Assembly (NCBI GenBank): GCA_028696915.1
Contig: JAQVGB010000021.1
Location: 1 to 14,348 of the forward strand
DNA: 14,348 nucleotides
DNA from: Candidatus Dojkabacteria bacterium
GTDB lineage: Bacteria > Patescibacteriota > Dojkabacteria > SC72 > JAFGCJ01
Reading direction: 5' to 3'
Shown here: in pieces, positions 6,609-12,766 of the stretch
How the letters are laid out: each line of letters opens with the position of its first letter
Numbering within the stretch: the first letter of the stretch is position 1
Made by a program: the position numbers and the translations under genes
Notes under the pieces: generated by a model
Database searches by the model: none
Told to the model about the DNA's origin: nothing
The model's input: only the letters and a program-made list of their open reading frames with translations

Positions 6609-7661
6609 TCACCTGTTCCGGTTGATGAGATTGAAGTAGCTCCTGCCCCATATTCTCCGTGTCGCTTCCAGTGCTTGCACGAGTGAGTATAACGGGGACA
6701 ATGGAGCGTCGTGCGCGCGAACGACATCCTGCCGGAATCCGCCGAAGCCGGTTTTGAAAAAGGTAAATCCTGCCCACGGGTGGCTCGGGTTATCCGTTGG
6801 TGCAATTCCCCAGAAGTCGAAGTACCGAAGTCCTCGAGCCTTCGCGTCCCGTATCGCCTGCCAGATGAGCGCGTGAGCGGGAAAGGCGTTCCTGACTTCG
6901 TCGCTTGATGCCGCGTGAAGGTAATATGCCGAGTCCCCATAAAACGGGATGAGGGCCGAAGCAAGGACTCTTTCTCCAAGGGTCGCCCAGTAAATGTGGT
7001 AGTTGCCGTCTTCGCGAAAGGCGGTGATTTGCTTTTCATAGTAACTTTTTGAATGTGGGACGAATTTCTGTGCGGAGACGGTGTTGAGAAACAAAGGCCA
7101 AAACTTCTCGAAATCCAAAGGATCGGTACTCGAATGAACGATCACTCCCTCCTTTTCGGATCTCCTGACCGCATAGCGAGTGTTTTTGCGCATGTTCTTA
7201 AGCAGTGTACCTTCGTCGGGAGTGATGTCGAGGATCCACCGGTTTTCAGCCTGCACATTGGTTGCAGCCTTGCGCAGTCCGAGAGATCTCAGCATGCTCG
7301 TATTCTCTTTCGTGTCCTCGATAAGAGGGTCTATCCTGATGAAGTGGGCGCTCTGTTTTTTCCCAAGGTGTTTCAAAAAAGAAATGAGTTCTCTGACTTC
7401 ATGTCCTGAGTGACTCCACTCGACCAGCGGCCCGTTGGACGCATAGATGTGGGTTCGAAGCCTGGTCGGAATCAGGTGGCACAAACAGACACCGACGAGC
7501 TGGGCATTATCATAGATACCGAGGTACCAGACCTTCCGTCCAAGATTTTTTTGAAATTGCCCCCAATTCCAAGATTGCAGGAACACAGATGGAGATTTCT
7601 CCTGTACGAAGTTCTCCCACGTCTGTTTATCATCGATCTGTTTAATCAGGGTTTTTGACAT
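6609..7661 (-). CDS. FemAB/MurM-like peptidoglycan bridge aminoacyltransferase
   Basis: The 350-residue product has the two GNAT-like halves of FemA/FemB/FemX. The N-terminal half holds SPSVFLQSWNWGQFQ and RKVWYLGIYD. The mid-section DEGTLLKNMRKNTRYAVRRSEK is the family's basic helix pair. The C-terminal half contains GERVLASALIPFYGDSAYYLHAASS and LRYFDFWGIAP, ending with the substrate-site GFTFFKTGFGG element. FemX-type enzymes transfer amino acids from aminoacyl-tRNA to the lipid II stem peptide at the inner face of the membrane. The start at 7661 (MSKTLIKQIDDKQTWENF) matches where the fold begins; an in-frame ATG at 7688 adds nine residues. Neither has a Shine-Dalgarno site. rsmD follows by 4 nt; a DegT-family gene lies 97-124 nt upstream. 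The exact amino acid and lipid II acceptor cannot be read from sequence. Confidence 0.87.
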   Translation of the reverse strand: MSKTLIKQIDDKQTWENFVQEKSPSVFLQSWNWGQFQKNLGRKVWYLGIYDNAQLVGVCLCHLIPTRLRTHIYASNGPLVEWSHSGHEVRELISFLKHLGKKQSAHFIRIDPLIEDTKENTSMLRSLGLRKAATNVQAENRWILDITPDEGTLLKNMRKNTRYAVRRSEKEGVIVHSSTDPLDFEKFWPLFLNTVSAQKFVPHSKSYYEKQITAFREDGNYHIYWATLGERVLASALIPFYGDSAYYLHAASSDEVRNAFPAHALIWQAIRDAKARGLRYFDFWGIAPTDNPSHPWAGFTFFKTGFGGFRQDVVRAHDAPLSPLYSLVQALEATRRIWGRSYFNLINRNR

Positions 7662-7718
7662 GCTACGGTTGAAGTGTACTGTATTCATGGGAGTCTGTGA
7701 ATAGATCGGATCTGCGTG

Positions 7719-7724
7719 TTTATA
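7719..7724 (-). promoter_or_regulatory. Possible -10 box upstream of the FemAB-like gene
   Basis: TATAAA on the minus strand lies in the intergenic gap between the DegT-family and FemAB-like genes, 30 nt before the ATG at 7688. I see no matching -35 and no TGn extension, so this is weak. Confidence 0.2.
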
Positions 7725-7743
7725 GGCCTAAATTTCAGGGTGT

Positions 7744-7777
7744 GTTTTGTCGTGTTTTCCTATGAGAATGACAAAAC
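7744..7777. repeat. Perfect 8-bp inverted repeat in the DegT/FemAB intergenic gap
   Basis: GTTTTGTC (7744-7751) and GACAAAAC (7770-7777) are perfect inverted copies around an 18-nt loop, just after the DegT-family stop codon. No T-tract follows on the minus strand, so it is not a standard intrinsic terminator. It could be an operator, an mRNA-stabilising stem or chance. Confidence 0.3.
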
Positions 7778-7785
7778 ATGAAGGT

Positions 7786-9084
7786 TCAACCTGCACGGAA
7801 AAAAGCTGCAATCCGCCGTGCGTCATCGGTGGTCACGTGAATGCCCGTGGGCAGGTTGATGCTTTTGGTACACGCATCTTCCGCCTGAGGGCAGGATCCG
7901 GGCTTGTAGCCGTATTGTGGTGTGTCTGGTGCCGGGTGGACCGGGGTCCGGTACCAGTTTCCGGCAATGACTCGGTTCTGTTTCAAAACCGCAGTGAGGT
8001 CGTCGCGTTGTTGTATGGTCGAGGCAAGGATCGGAAACCGCAGAAATTCGTGATTGGTGGTTTTGACATGATATCGCCGAGGGAGCATCCGGTTGTACAC
8101 CTCTGCAATCTCCATTCGATGCTGTCTGAACACGGGGAGTTTTTTTATTTGGTTCAGAAGCAACCGCGCTTGAGCGTTTGAGAGCTTGCGTGTCGAATCA
8201 TGCAGGTGTTTTTTTACCGAATGGGACGGGTCTGCCTGGTGCCGGGTGAGTCCAATCAAACGGGCGAGAAGAAGGATTCCCCTTCCGATTGTGAATCGGC
8301 TTGTCCCGGATGGGAAATAGTATGTCGCGTTGATCACCGACCAGAGCAGCGGATGCAAAAGTGCGCGGAAAATAGAAAGAGACGATGGATGCTCGGCCTG
8401 AGCGTATATATTTCCTAGATTTCGGGAAATTTCAGGATCGCGACTGAGGGCGAGCCCTCCCCGAGTACAGGAAATTACCTTTTCCTGACCAAAGCTGAAA
8501 AACGCGGCAGTCCCCCACGCTCCCACCGGATTGCCGTTATACATTCCGCCGAGGCTATGGGCGCAGTCCTCGATAAGGATGACCCGTCTGTTGTGCGGCC
8601 TGTGGTGATTGGCCTCTTCAACGATCCGCGCGATCTGATCAATAGGTGCTATTTCGCCGAACGTATGCTGGACGATAACTGCACGGGTCTTGTCGCCGAT
8701 AGCTTCACGCACCTGTGTGGGGTCGAGATTGAATGTCCCCGGGGCGATATCGACATACCGGGGGACGGCTCCGGCCCTCAGGATTCCGACTGCTACCGCA
8801 AGACAGGTATACGCCTGGGTGACCACCTCATCTCCGTGTCCGATCCCTGCCGCGGTGAGAATTGCATGCAATGCGCTTCTACCCGAGTCGAACGGAAACG
8901 TGTCGCGTGTGTGGTGCATTCGGGCAAATTCGTTCCTGAGATGCACAAGCTCAGACGTGTTACCGCCCGATCTCCACCTCCATGGGGAAATCAGCGTTTT
9001 CAGTGCGATCAGTCGGTCGTCACGTTGTGTATTTGGTGATGACGCTATGAAGATGGCCTTTTCTTTTCCTGCGGTTTTTGCCAT
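7786..9084 (-). CDS. DegT/DnrJ/EryC1-family PLP-dependent aminotransferase
   Basis: This 432-residue fold-type I PLP enzyme has the family landmarks in order: PFDSGRSALHAILTAAGIGHGDEVV (about 64-88), the cofactor-ring aspartate D173 in IEDCAHSLGG, and the Schiff-base lysine K202 in FFSFGQEKVISCTRGG. The family usually transaminates nucleotide-activated keto-sugars for surface polysaccharides or glycolipids, though some members are dehydratases; the catalytic lysine here fits aminotransfer. No other sugar-nucleotide gene is next to it, so the substrate is unknown. The C-terminal third (residues 240-290) is rather hydrophobic and longer than average. The start at 9084 has one of the few clear Shine-Dalgarno sites in the window and overlaps a 69-residue ORF by 40 nt. 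The FemAB-like neighbour downstream also suggests an envelope role. Confidence 0.88.
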   Translation of the reverse strand: MAKTAGKEKAIFIASSPNTQRDDRLIALKTLISPWRWRSGGNTSELVHLRNEFARMHHTRDTFPFDSGRSALHAILTAAGIGHGDEVVTQAYTCLAVAVGILRAGAVPRYVDIAPGTFNLDPTQVREAIGDKTRAVIVQHTFGEIAPIDQIARIVEEANHHRPHNRRVILIEDCAHSLGGMYNGNPVGAWGTAAFFSFGQEKVISCTRGGLALSRDPEISRNLGNIYAQAEHPSSLSIFRALLHPLLWSVINATYYFPSGTSRFTIGRGILLLARLIGLTRHQADPSHSVKKHLHDSTRKLSNAQARLLLNQIKKLPVFRQHRMEIAEVYNRMLPRRYHVKTTNHEFLRFPILASTIQQRDDLTAVLKQNRVIAGNWYRTPVHPAPDTPQYGYKPGSCPQAEDACTKSINLPTGIHVTTDDARRIAAFFRAG

Positions 9085-9254
9085 GGTCTGTCCTTAAATT
9101 TGTTTTTCTCCGAAAACCACTTTCGTGCGCGACGGTACGTGTTTGCGACGATTTTCAATTTTTTGCTCGAAATATCCCGGATCCACTGCGGTGTTCGGAA
9201 GTACGTATAGGCTCCGGATTTTTTCTTGCGGGGATTATAGTTCTGACTCTTCAT
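9045..9254 (-). CDS. Possible small basic protein of unknown function
   Basis: A 69-codon frame fills most of the space between the SpoU methyltransferase gene (28 nt upstream) and the DegT-family gene, whose first 40 nt it overlaps. The product is very basic (many K and R) with several aromatic residues, for example WIRDISSKKLKIV and YRRARKWFSEKN, and has no signal peptide or membrane segment. Codon choice looks like that of the neighbours. I do not recognise a family. It could bind nucleic acid or act only as a translational link to the DegT-family start, and it could also be a chance frame. Without it there would be an unusual gap of 198 nt. Confidence 0.42.
   Translation of the reverse strand: MKSQNYNPRKKKSGAYTYFRTPQWIRDISSKKLKIVANTYRRARKWFSEKNKFKDRPWQKPQEKKRPSS
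9091..9095 (-). promoter_or_regulatory. Shine-Dalgarno site of the DegT-family gene
   Basis: AAGGA on the minus strand lies 6 nt before the ATG at 9084, inside the 69-codon ORF. It decides the start of the DegT-family gene and shows that this genome does use Shine-Dalgarno pairing for some internal operon genes. Confidence 0.6.
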
Positions 9255-9282
9255 GCATGTCCACGGTTGAAGTTAGATATCT

Positions 9283-9753
9283 CTATGGAATAGAACGCAA
9301 TGCTTCAAATAATATTATACCTGCGGCGGTCGCGACGTTCAGAGATGTTTTTGTACCGCGCATCGGGATGTGAATAACCGCACGTGACCGGTCGAGCGCG
9401 AAGTCGCTGACACCGTGCAGTTCATGACCAAGGACGAAGGCGATCGGCAGTGTATATGAGAATGTCCGGTAATCGATGCTGTCGGCCCTTTTTTCAACCG
9501 AAATGACCGGAATGTTCTCTTCTGAAAGTGCATCGATTGCCTCAACGGTGGTTGGATAATATTTCCAGGCAACCGTGTTGAGTGCACCAAGCGCGGTCTT
9601 GTCGAGTTTCGGGTTCGGGGGATAGGGGGAAATTCCGCACAGGTGCAACATGGTGGATCCAGCGGCATCTGCGGTGCGAAAGAAAGAGCCGATATTGTAT
9701 GCCGAGCGCACGTTGTCGATAATCAAGTGTACCAGTGGTTTGTTATGTGTCAT
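9283..9753 (-). CDS. SpoU/TrmH-family RNA 2'-O-ribose methyltransferase
   Basis: This 156-residue SPOUT enzyme shows the three family motifs: motif 1 NVRSAYNIGSFFRTADA (14-30) with the catalytic-type Asn and Arg, motif 2 FVLGHELHGVS (106-116), and motif 3 IPMRGTKTSLNVATAAGI (129-146), which forms the SAM-binding trefoil knot. It consists of the catalytic domain alone, like TrmL, without the N-terminal L30e-like substrate domain of RlmB or the extensions of TrmH, so I do not assign a specific tRNA or rRNA site. The frame is open upstream for 90 codons, but that part lies inside pcm in another frame; the chosen ATG at 9753 starts right at the fold and overlaps the pcm stop by 11 nt. No Shine-Dalgarno sequence is seen. 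Confidence 0.9.
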   Translation of the reverse strand: MTHNKPLVHLIIDNVRSAYNIGSFFRTADAAGSTMLHLCGISPYPPNPKLDKTALGALNTVAWKYYPTTVEAIDALSEENIPVISVEKRADSIDYRTFSYTLPIAFVLGHELHGVSDFALDRSRAVIHIPMRGTKTSLNVATAAGIILFEALRSIP

Positions 9754-10393
9754 GGGTAATGGGGACGAACACAAACCCGGGAAAAATCTCTTCGCTATAG
9801 CGGTCACGGGACTGCCGGGTAATTTTTCGGATATCGCCTTGTTTGCTTGGAAAAACGAAGATACCTTCGATTGAAAGGCTTTTAATGAGATCGTCCGGTC
9901 GTTTGTCAAATGCCGCCGCCGCAATGATCCGGTCGTATGGGGCGTTTCTTGCACTATTTCCGCTGTAATCCTGCGCATAGAGATGCACGTGCGACCTGAC
10001 TGTTTTCGATAAGGTTTCATCAAGGTTTTTTCTACCGAAATCGGCGATCGATTTCACAATTTCGTATGCATGGATCTCTCCGCACGTTTTAACGTTCTTT
10101 GAACAAACAATTTTTGCAAGTATCGCCGTCTGCCAACCAGATCCGTACCCGATTTCCAATATTCGGTCTCCGGTCTGAGGGGCAAGCATCTGCACCATAA
10201 AGGCGACGGTCAACGGTTGAGAAATGGTCTGCCCTTCCCCGATTGGTAGTGGACAATTGAGGCTGTGGAGCATTTTATGGATGTCGCGCACGAACGGTAC
10301 CCGGGGGGTATTCCGGAATGCCTTAATAATATGTGGGGAAACAAGGTATTTCTGTTCTACTAATTCGTCAATTAGCTTCTGATATTTGTCCAT
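9743..10393 (-). CDS. pcm: Protein-L-isoaspartate O-methyltransferase
   Basis: The 216-residue protein has the PCMT signature order: RVPFVRD (31-37), LPIGEGQTISQPLTVAFM (49-66) which forms the isoaspartyl-substrate site, and SAM motif I RILEIGYGSGWQTAILA (77-93); the later segment APYDRIIAAAAFDKRPDDLI fits motif II/III. It methylates isoaspartate in damaged proteins to start their repair. Length matches the family (about 210 residues). It starts 6 nt after the recG stop; an AAAAGG stretch touches the ATG but the spacing is too short for a normal Shine-Dalgarno site. A TATCAT hexamer lies 8 nt before the ATG. The SpoU-family gene overlaps its end by 11 nt. Confidence 0.92.
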   Translation of the reverse strand: MDKYQKLIDELVEQKYLVSPHIIKAFRNTPRVPFVRDIHKMLHSLNCPLPIGEGQTISQPLTVAFMVQMLAPQTGDRILEIGYGSGWQTAILAKIVCSKNVKTCGEIHAYEIVKSIADFGRKNLDETLSKTVRSHVHLYAQDYSGNSARNAPYDRIIAAAAFDKRPDDLIKSLSIEGIFVFPSKQGDIRKITRQSRDRYSEEIFPGFVFVPITHDT

Positions 10394-10399
10394 CCTTTT

Positions 10400-12469
10400 C
10401 TATGATACGGCATTGTCCAGCATGTCTGCAATGCGCTGTGCCTGCTTGAATGCGTCAGGGTCAGAAAGATCGGCAAATTGGATATCGAGCAATCCCGACT
10501 GGCGGATTCCGTACACTTCTCCCGGACCTCTTCGCTTCAGATCATACTCGGCGACGTCAAATCCACTTTGATGGGAAGCAAAATATTGTAGTCGATCCTG
10601 AGCGTCAGGGTTGCGAGAACTTGTGAAAAGAAAACAGTATGCCTGCTGGTCTCCTCGGCCGACACGTCCTCTGAGCTGGTGGAGCTGAGCGAGGCCGAAG
10701 CGTTCGGCATCCTCGATAATCATCATGGTTGCATTCGGGATGTCGATGCCCACCTCAATGACCGGTGTTGCAACAAGAATGTCATACGTGCAATTTTTGA
10801 AATCATTCAGGATCGCTGTTTTCTCATCCTCTTTCATTTGTCCGTGCAGAAGGGCAAGTGATGTGGTGGGGAAAATATCGGTTTTCAGGTGTTCGAACTC
10901 CTCTGTGACCGCTTTCGCCTGGACTTTGTCAGATCCTTCCACAAGCGGACAAATGATGAATGCCTGCTGGCCTTCTTCGAGCTTGTCGCCGATCCATGTG
11001 TACGCGTCACGTCGTTTGCTTTCCGAAACGACATGAGTCTTGACCGGAATTCTCCCATGAGGCAGTTCATCGAGAACGGAGACGCTCGTGCTTCCGTAGA
11101 GTGCCATGGTTAGTGTTCGTGGGATCGGAGTTGCTGTCATGGTGAGGTAGTGCGGAAGAATACCTTGCGGCTGTGGCTCTTCTTCTGAAACGGTTGATTC
11201 CTGGGCTTCGGCAGATTTCCCGGCGGTCAACTGCATGAGTTTTTTTCGTTGGACGACGCCGAACCGGTGCTGTTCATCGATAACGATGAGGGCTGTGTTA
11301 TTCGGGAGGGCGGTTGTAAACAGGAGGGCGTGGGTTCCGATGATAATTTGCGGAAGCGTGATGTTGGAAAGCGACGTCTCGCCCGTGAGTAGCTGCACCG
11401 GAACGTGTATGTCTGCCCGCTTGAGAAGTGTGGTGACCGATTCGTAGTGCTGGTGTGCAAGGATCGTGGTTGGTGCCATGATAACGGTGGTATACCCGGA
11501 ATCGATACAGGCGAGCGCGGCAAGCAGTGACACGACTGTTTTTCCTGATCCAACCTCGCCGTTCAGCAGGCGGTACATCGGTGTCGCTTTTTGGATATCC
11601 TCAGCTATTTCCTCAAGTGCTTTCGTCTGTGCGCGGGTTAATGAAAACGGCAGGGCGGTGAGTTGCTGCTTGATGAGTGTGCTCTGTTCTGGGTCTTTGA
11701 TCTCGTATGCGTTCCAGCGGGCACGAGCGGCAAGGGTCTCTTTTGTCTGAAGGCGAATACGTACGAGCTCGTCGGCTCCCAGCCGTTCACGGGCTCTTCT
11801 GACATCGTCTTCATCCTTCGGAAAGTGTAGAGCCGTGATTGCCGACGGCAGGTCCATCAAGTTTTCCTGTTCAAGAACGGACACGGGGAGAAAATCTTCG
11901 ATCAGCTCGGTAATATACGGTTTCAGTGTTTTCAGACGGGCCCTGAGCCATTTGGACGTAATGCCTCTCGTTTCAGGGTACACGGGTGACAGTTTTCCAA
12001 GATGTATTGGGGCGCTGTCACTGTTCCACGAAAACACGTCCTGAGAAATGCGCTCGTACTGTGGGTTCATAAGGGTCACCGGACCCCACTTCTCGCCGGT
12101 TTTCCCGCTGAACAAAAATATCTCGCCCCGTTTGAGCACTTTTGAAAGATATGGCTGGCTGAACCAGACTGCCGGAATGGACCCGGATCCGTCTTCGATG
12201 AGCGCCTTTGTGAGGAATCGGCCGTTTCTGGTGCGGGTATTGGAAACGGACAGCACGGTCCCCTGTATGGTGCCCTGCCCTTCGGTGCGTAATTCCTCGA
12301 TACTGAGGATGGTACGGGTGTCTTCGTAGCGGAATGGAAAATGGTACAAGAGGTCTTTGACGGTATGGATGTTCAACTGCTCGAGCGCGTGGGCATATGA
12401 CGGGCCGATGAGGGGAATGTCGGTGACCGGATCGGCCGGGCTGTATGTTTGGACCGTTTTCCTCTGCAT
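10400..12469 (-). CDS. recG: ATP-dependent DNA helicase RecG
   Basis: This 689-residue helicase rescues stalled forks and branch-migrates Holliday junctions. The N-terminal wedge region begins with DIPLIGPSYAHALEQLNI and an OB fold (about 65-135). Helicase motifs, numbered from the chosen start: Walker A GEVGSGKT at 304-311, DEQHRFGV at about 398-405, TMTATPIPRTL at about 443-453, ATPVIEVGIDIPNA at about 567-580, and QLRGRVGRG at about 598-606, followed by the RGPGEVYGIRQSG element near the end. A small S/E-rich insert of roughly 17 residues lies between DEQHRFGV and TMTATP. An in-frame ATG at 12556 would add 29 residues, but the product from 12469 has the usual RecG length and an exact TATAAT ends 6 nt before that ATG. 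pcm follows after 6 nt. Confidence 0.96.
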   Translation of the reverse strand: MQRKTVQTYSPADPVTDIPLIGPSYAHALEQLNIHTVKDLLYHFPFRYEDTRTILSIEELRTEGQGTIQGTVLSVSNTRTRNGRFLTKALIEDGSGSIPAVWFSQPYLSKVLKRGEIFLFSGKTGEKWGPVTLMNPQYERISQDVFSWNSDSAPIHLGKLSPVYPETRGITSKWLRARLKTLKPYITELIEDFLPVSVLEQENLMDLPSAITALHFPKDEDDVRRARERLGADELVRIRLQTKETLAARARWNAYEIKDPEQSTLIKQQLTALPFSLTRAQTKALEEIAEDIQKATPMYRLLNGEVGSGKTVVSLLAALACIDSGYTTVIMAPTTILAHQHYESVTTLLKRADIHVPVQLLTGETSLSNITLPQIIIGTHALLFTTALPNNTALIVIDEQHRFGVVQRKKLMQLTAGKSAEAQESTVSEEEPQPQGILPHYLTMTATPIPRTLTMALYGSTSVSVLDELPHGRIPVKTHVVSESKRRDAYTWIGDKLEEGQQAFIICPLVEGSDKVQAKAVTEEFEHLKTDIFPTTSLALLHGQMKEDEKTAILNDFKNCTYDILVATPVIEVGIDIPNATMMIIEDAERFGLAQLHQLRGRVGRGDQQAYCFLFTSSRNPDAQDRLQYFASHQSGFDVAEYDLKRRGPGEVYGIRQSGLLDIQFADLSDPDAFKQAQRIADMLDNAVS
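10402..10407 (-). promoter_or_regulatory. Possible -10 box before pcm
   Basis: TATCAT on the minus strand, overlapping the recG stop codon, ends 8 nt before the pcm ATG. The spacing matches the clearer promoters, but there is no TGn extension or -35 element. Confidence 0.25.
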
Positions 12470-12475
12470 ACTGCA

Positions 12476-12481
12476 ATTATA
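12476..12481 (-). promoter_or_regulatory. recG -10 box, leaderless
   Basis: An exact TATAAT on the minus strand is followed by 6 nt and the ATG at 12469, so the transcript would start at about the A of that codon. No convincing -35 was found. If the promoter is used, the upstream ATG at 12556 cannot be the main recG start. Confidence 0.5.
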
Positions 12482-12575
12482 CTGCACTCGAAGGGAGAAC
12501 GGGTGATCACCGAGAGCACTCAATTGCAGGTTATGCACAATCTTGGTGGAGACCATGCGACATCTCCACTATGGG

Positions 12576-12686
12576 TTAGCGGGGTGTTGCGGCGAGTTGA
12601 AGGATCGGCAGAATAACGATACCGCCGATGACCGCTATCGCAATGATCCACCAGACAATTTTTGAGATCAATTTCTTTTTTATCAT
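12576..12686 (-). CDS. 36-residue single-span membrane peptide
   Basis: The frame starts ATG-ATA-AAA-AAG-AAA and ends in TAA. The product begins MIKKKLISKI, continues with a hydrophobic run from about residue 10 to 31 (VWWIIAIAVIGGIVILPILQ) and ends LAATPR. This is the shape of a small single-pass membrane protein, with positive residues at the start favouring an N-in orientation. An extended -10 box (TGGTAGTAT) ends 8 nt before the ATG, the same arrangement as at rpmF, rpsP and recG, which is why I call it a gene. It sits alone between the relA homologue and recG. I recognise no family; toxin-like, regulatory or complex-subunit roles are all possible. Confidence 0.55.
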   Translation of the reverse strand: MIKKKLISKIVWWIIAIAVIGGIVILPILQLAATPR

Positions 12687-12694
12687 GCACGAAG

Positions 12695-12703
12695 ATACTA
12701 CCA
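12695..12703 (-). promoter_or_regulatory. Extended -10 box of the 36-residue peptide gene
   Basis: TGGTAGTAT on the minus strand (hexamer TAGTAT, 4 of 6 matches, plus the TGn extension) ends 8 nt before the ATG at 12686. There is no clear -35. It lies in the 80-nt gap after the relA homologue. Confidence 0.42.
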
Positions 12704-12766
12704 TATTTTGGGGAGCATGCGGGGATGGGAACCGGTGTTAGTGAGGGAAAGATATGTAAGGCATTC

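Noticed and set aside
6605..7039. An upstream extension of the rsmD frame by about 145 codons.
   Set aside because: It lies wholly within the FemAB-like gene in another frame and has no similarity to RsmD; MVRIITGSAKG is the family start.
7747..9097. Plus-strand open frames opposite the DegT-family gene, one Cys-rich (160 codons).
   Set aside because: They are explained by the codon pattern of the real gene; the cysteines are not spaced as a metal site.
9754..10023. An upstream extension of the SpoU-family frame by 90 codons.
   Set aside because: It overlaps pcm in another frame, with shadow-type composition; the fold begins right after the ATG at 9753.
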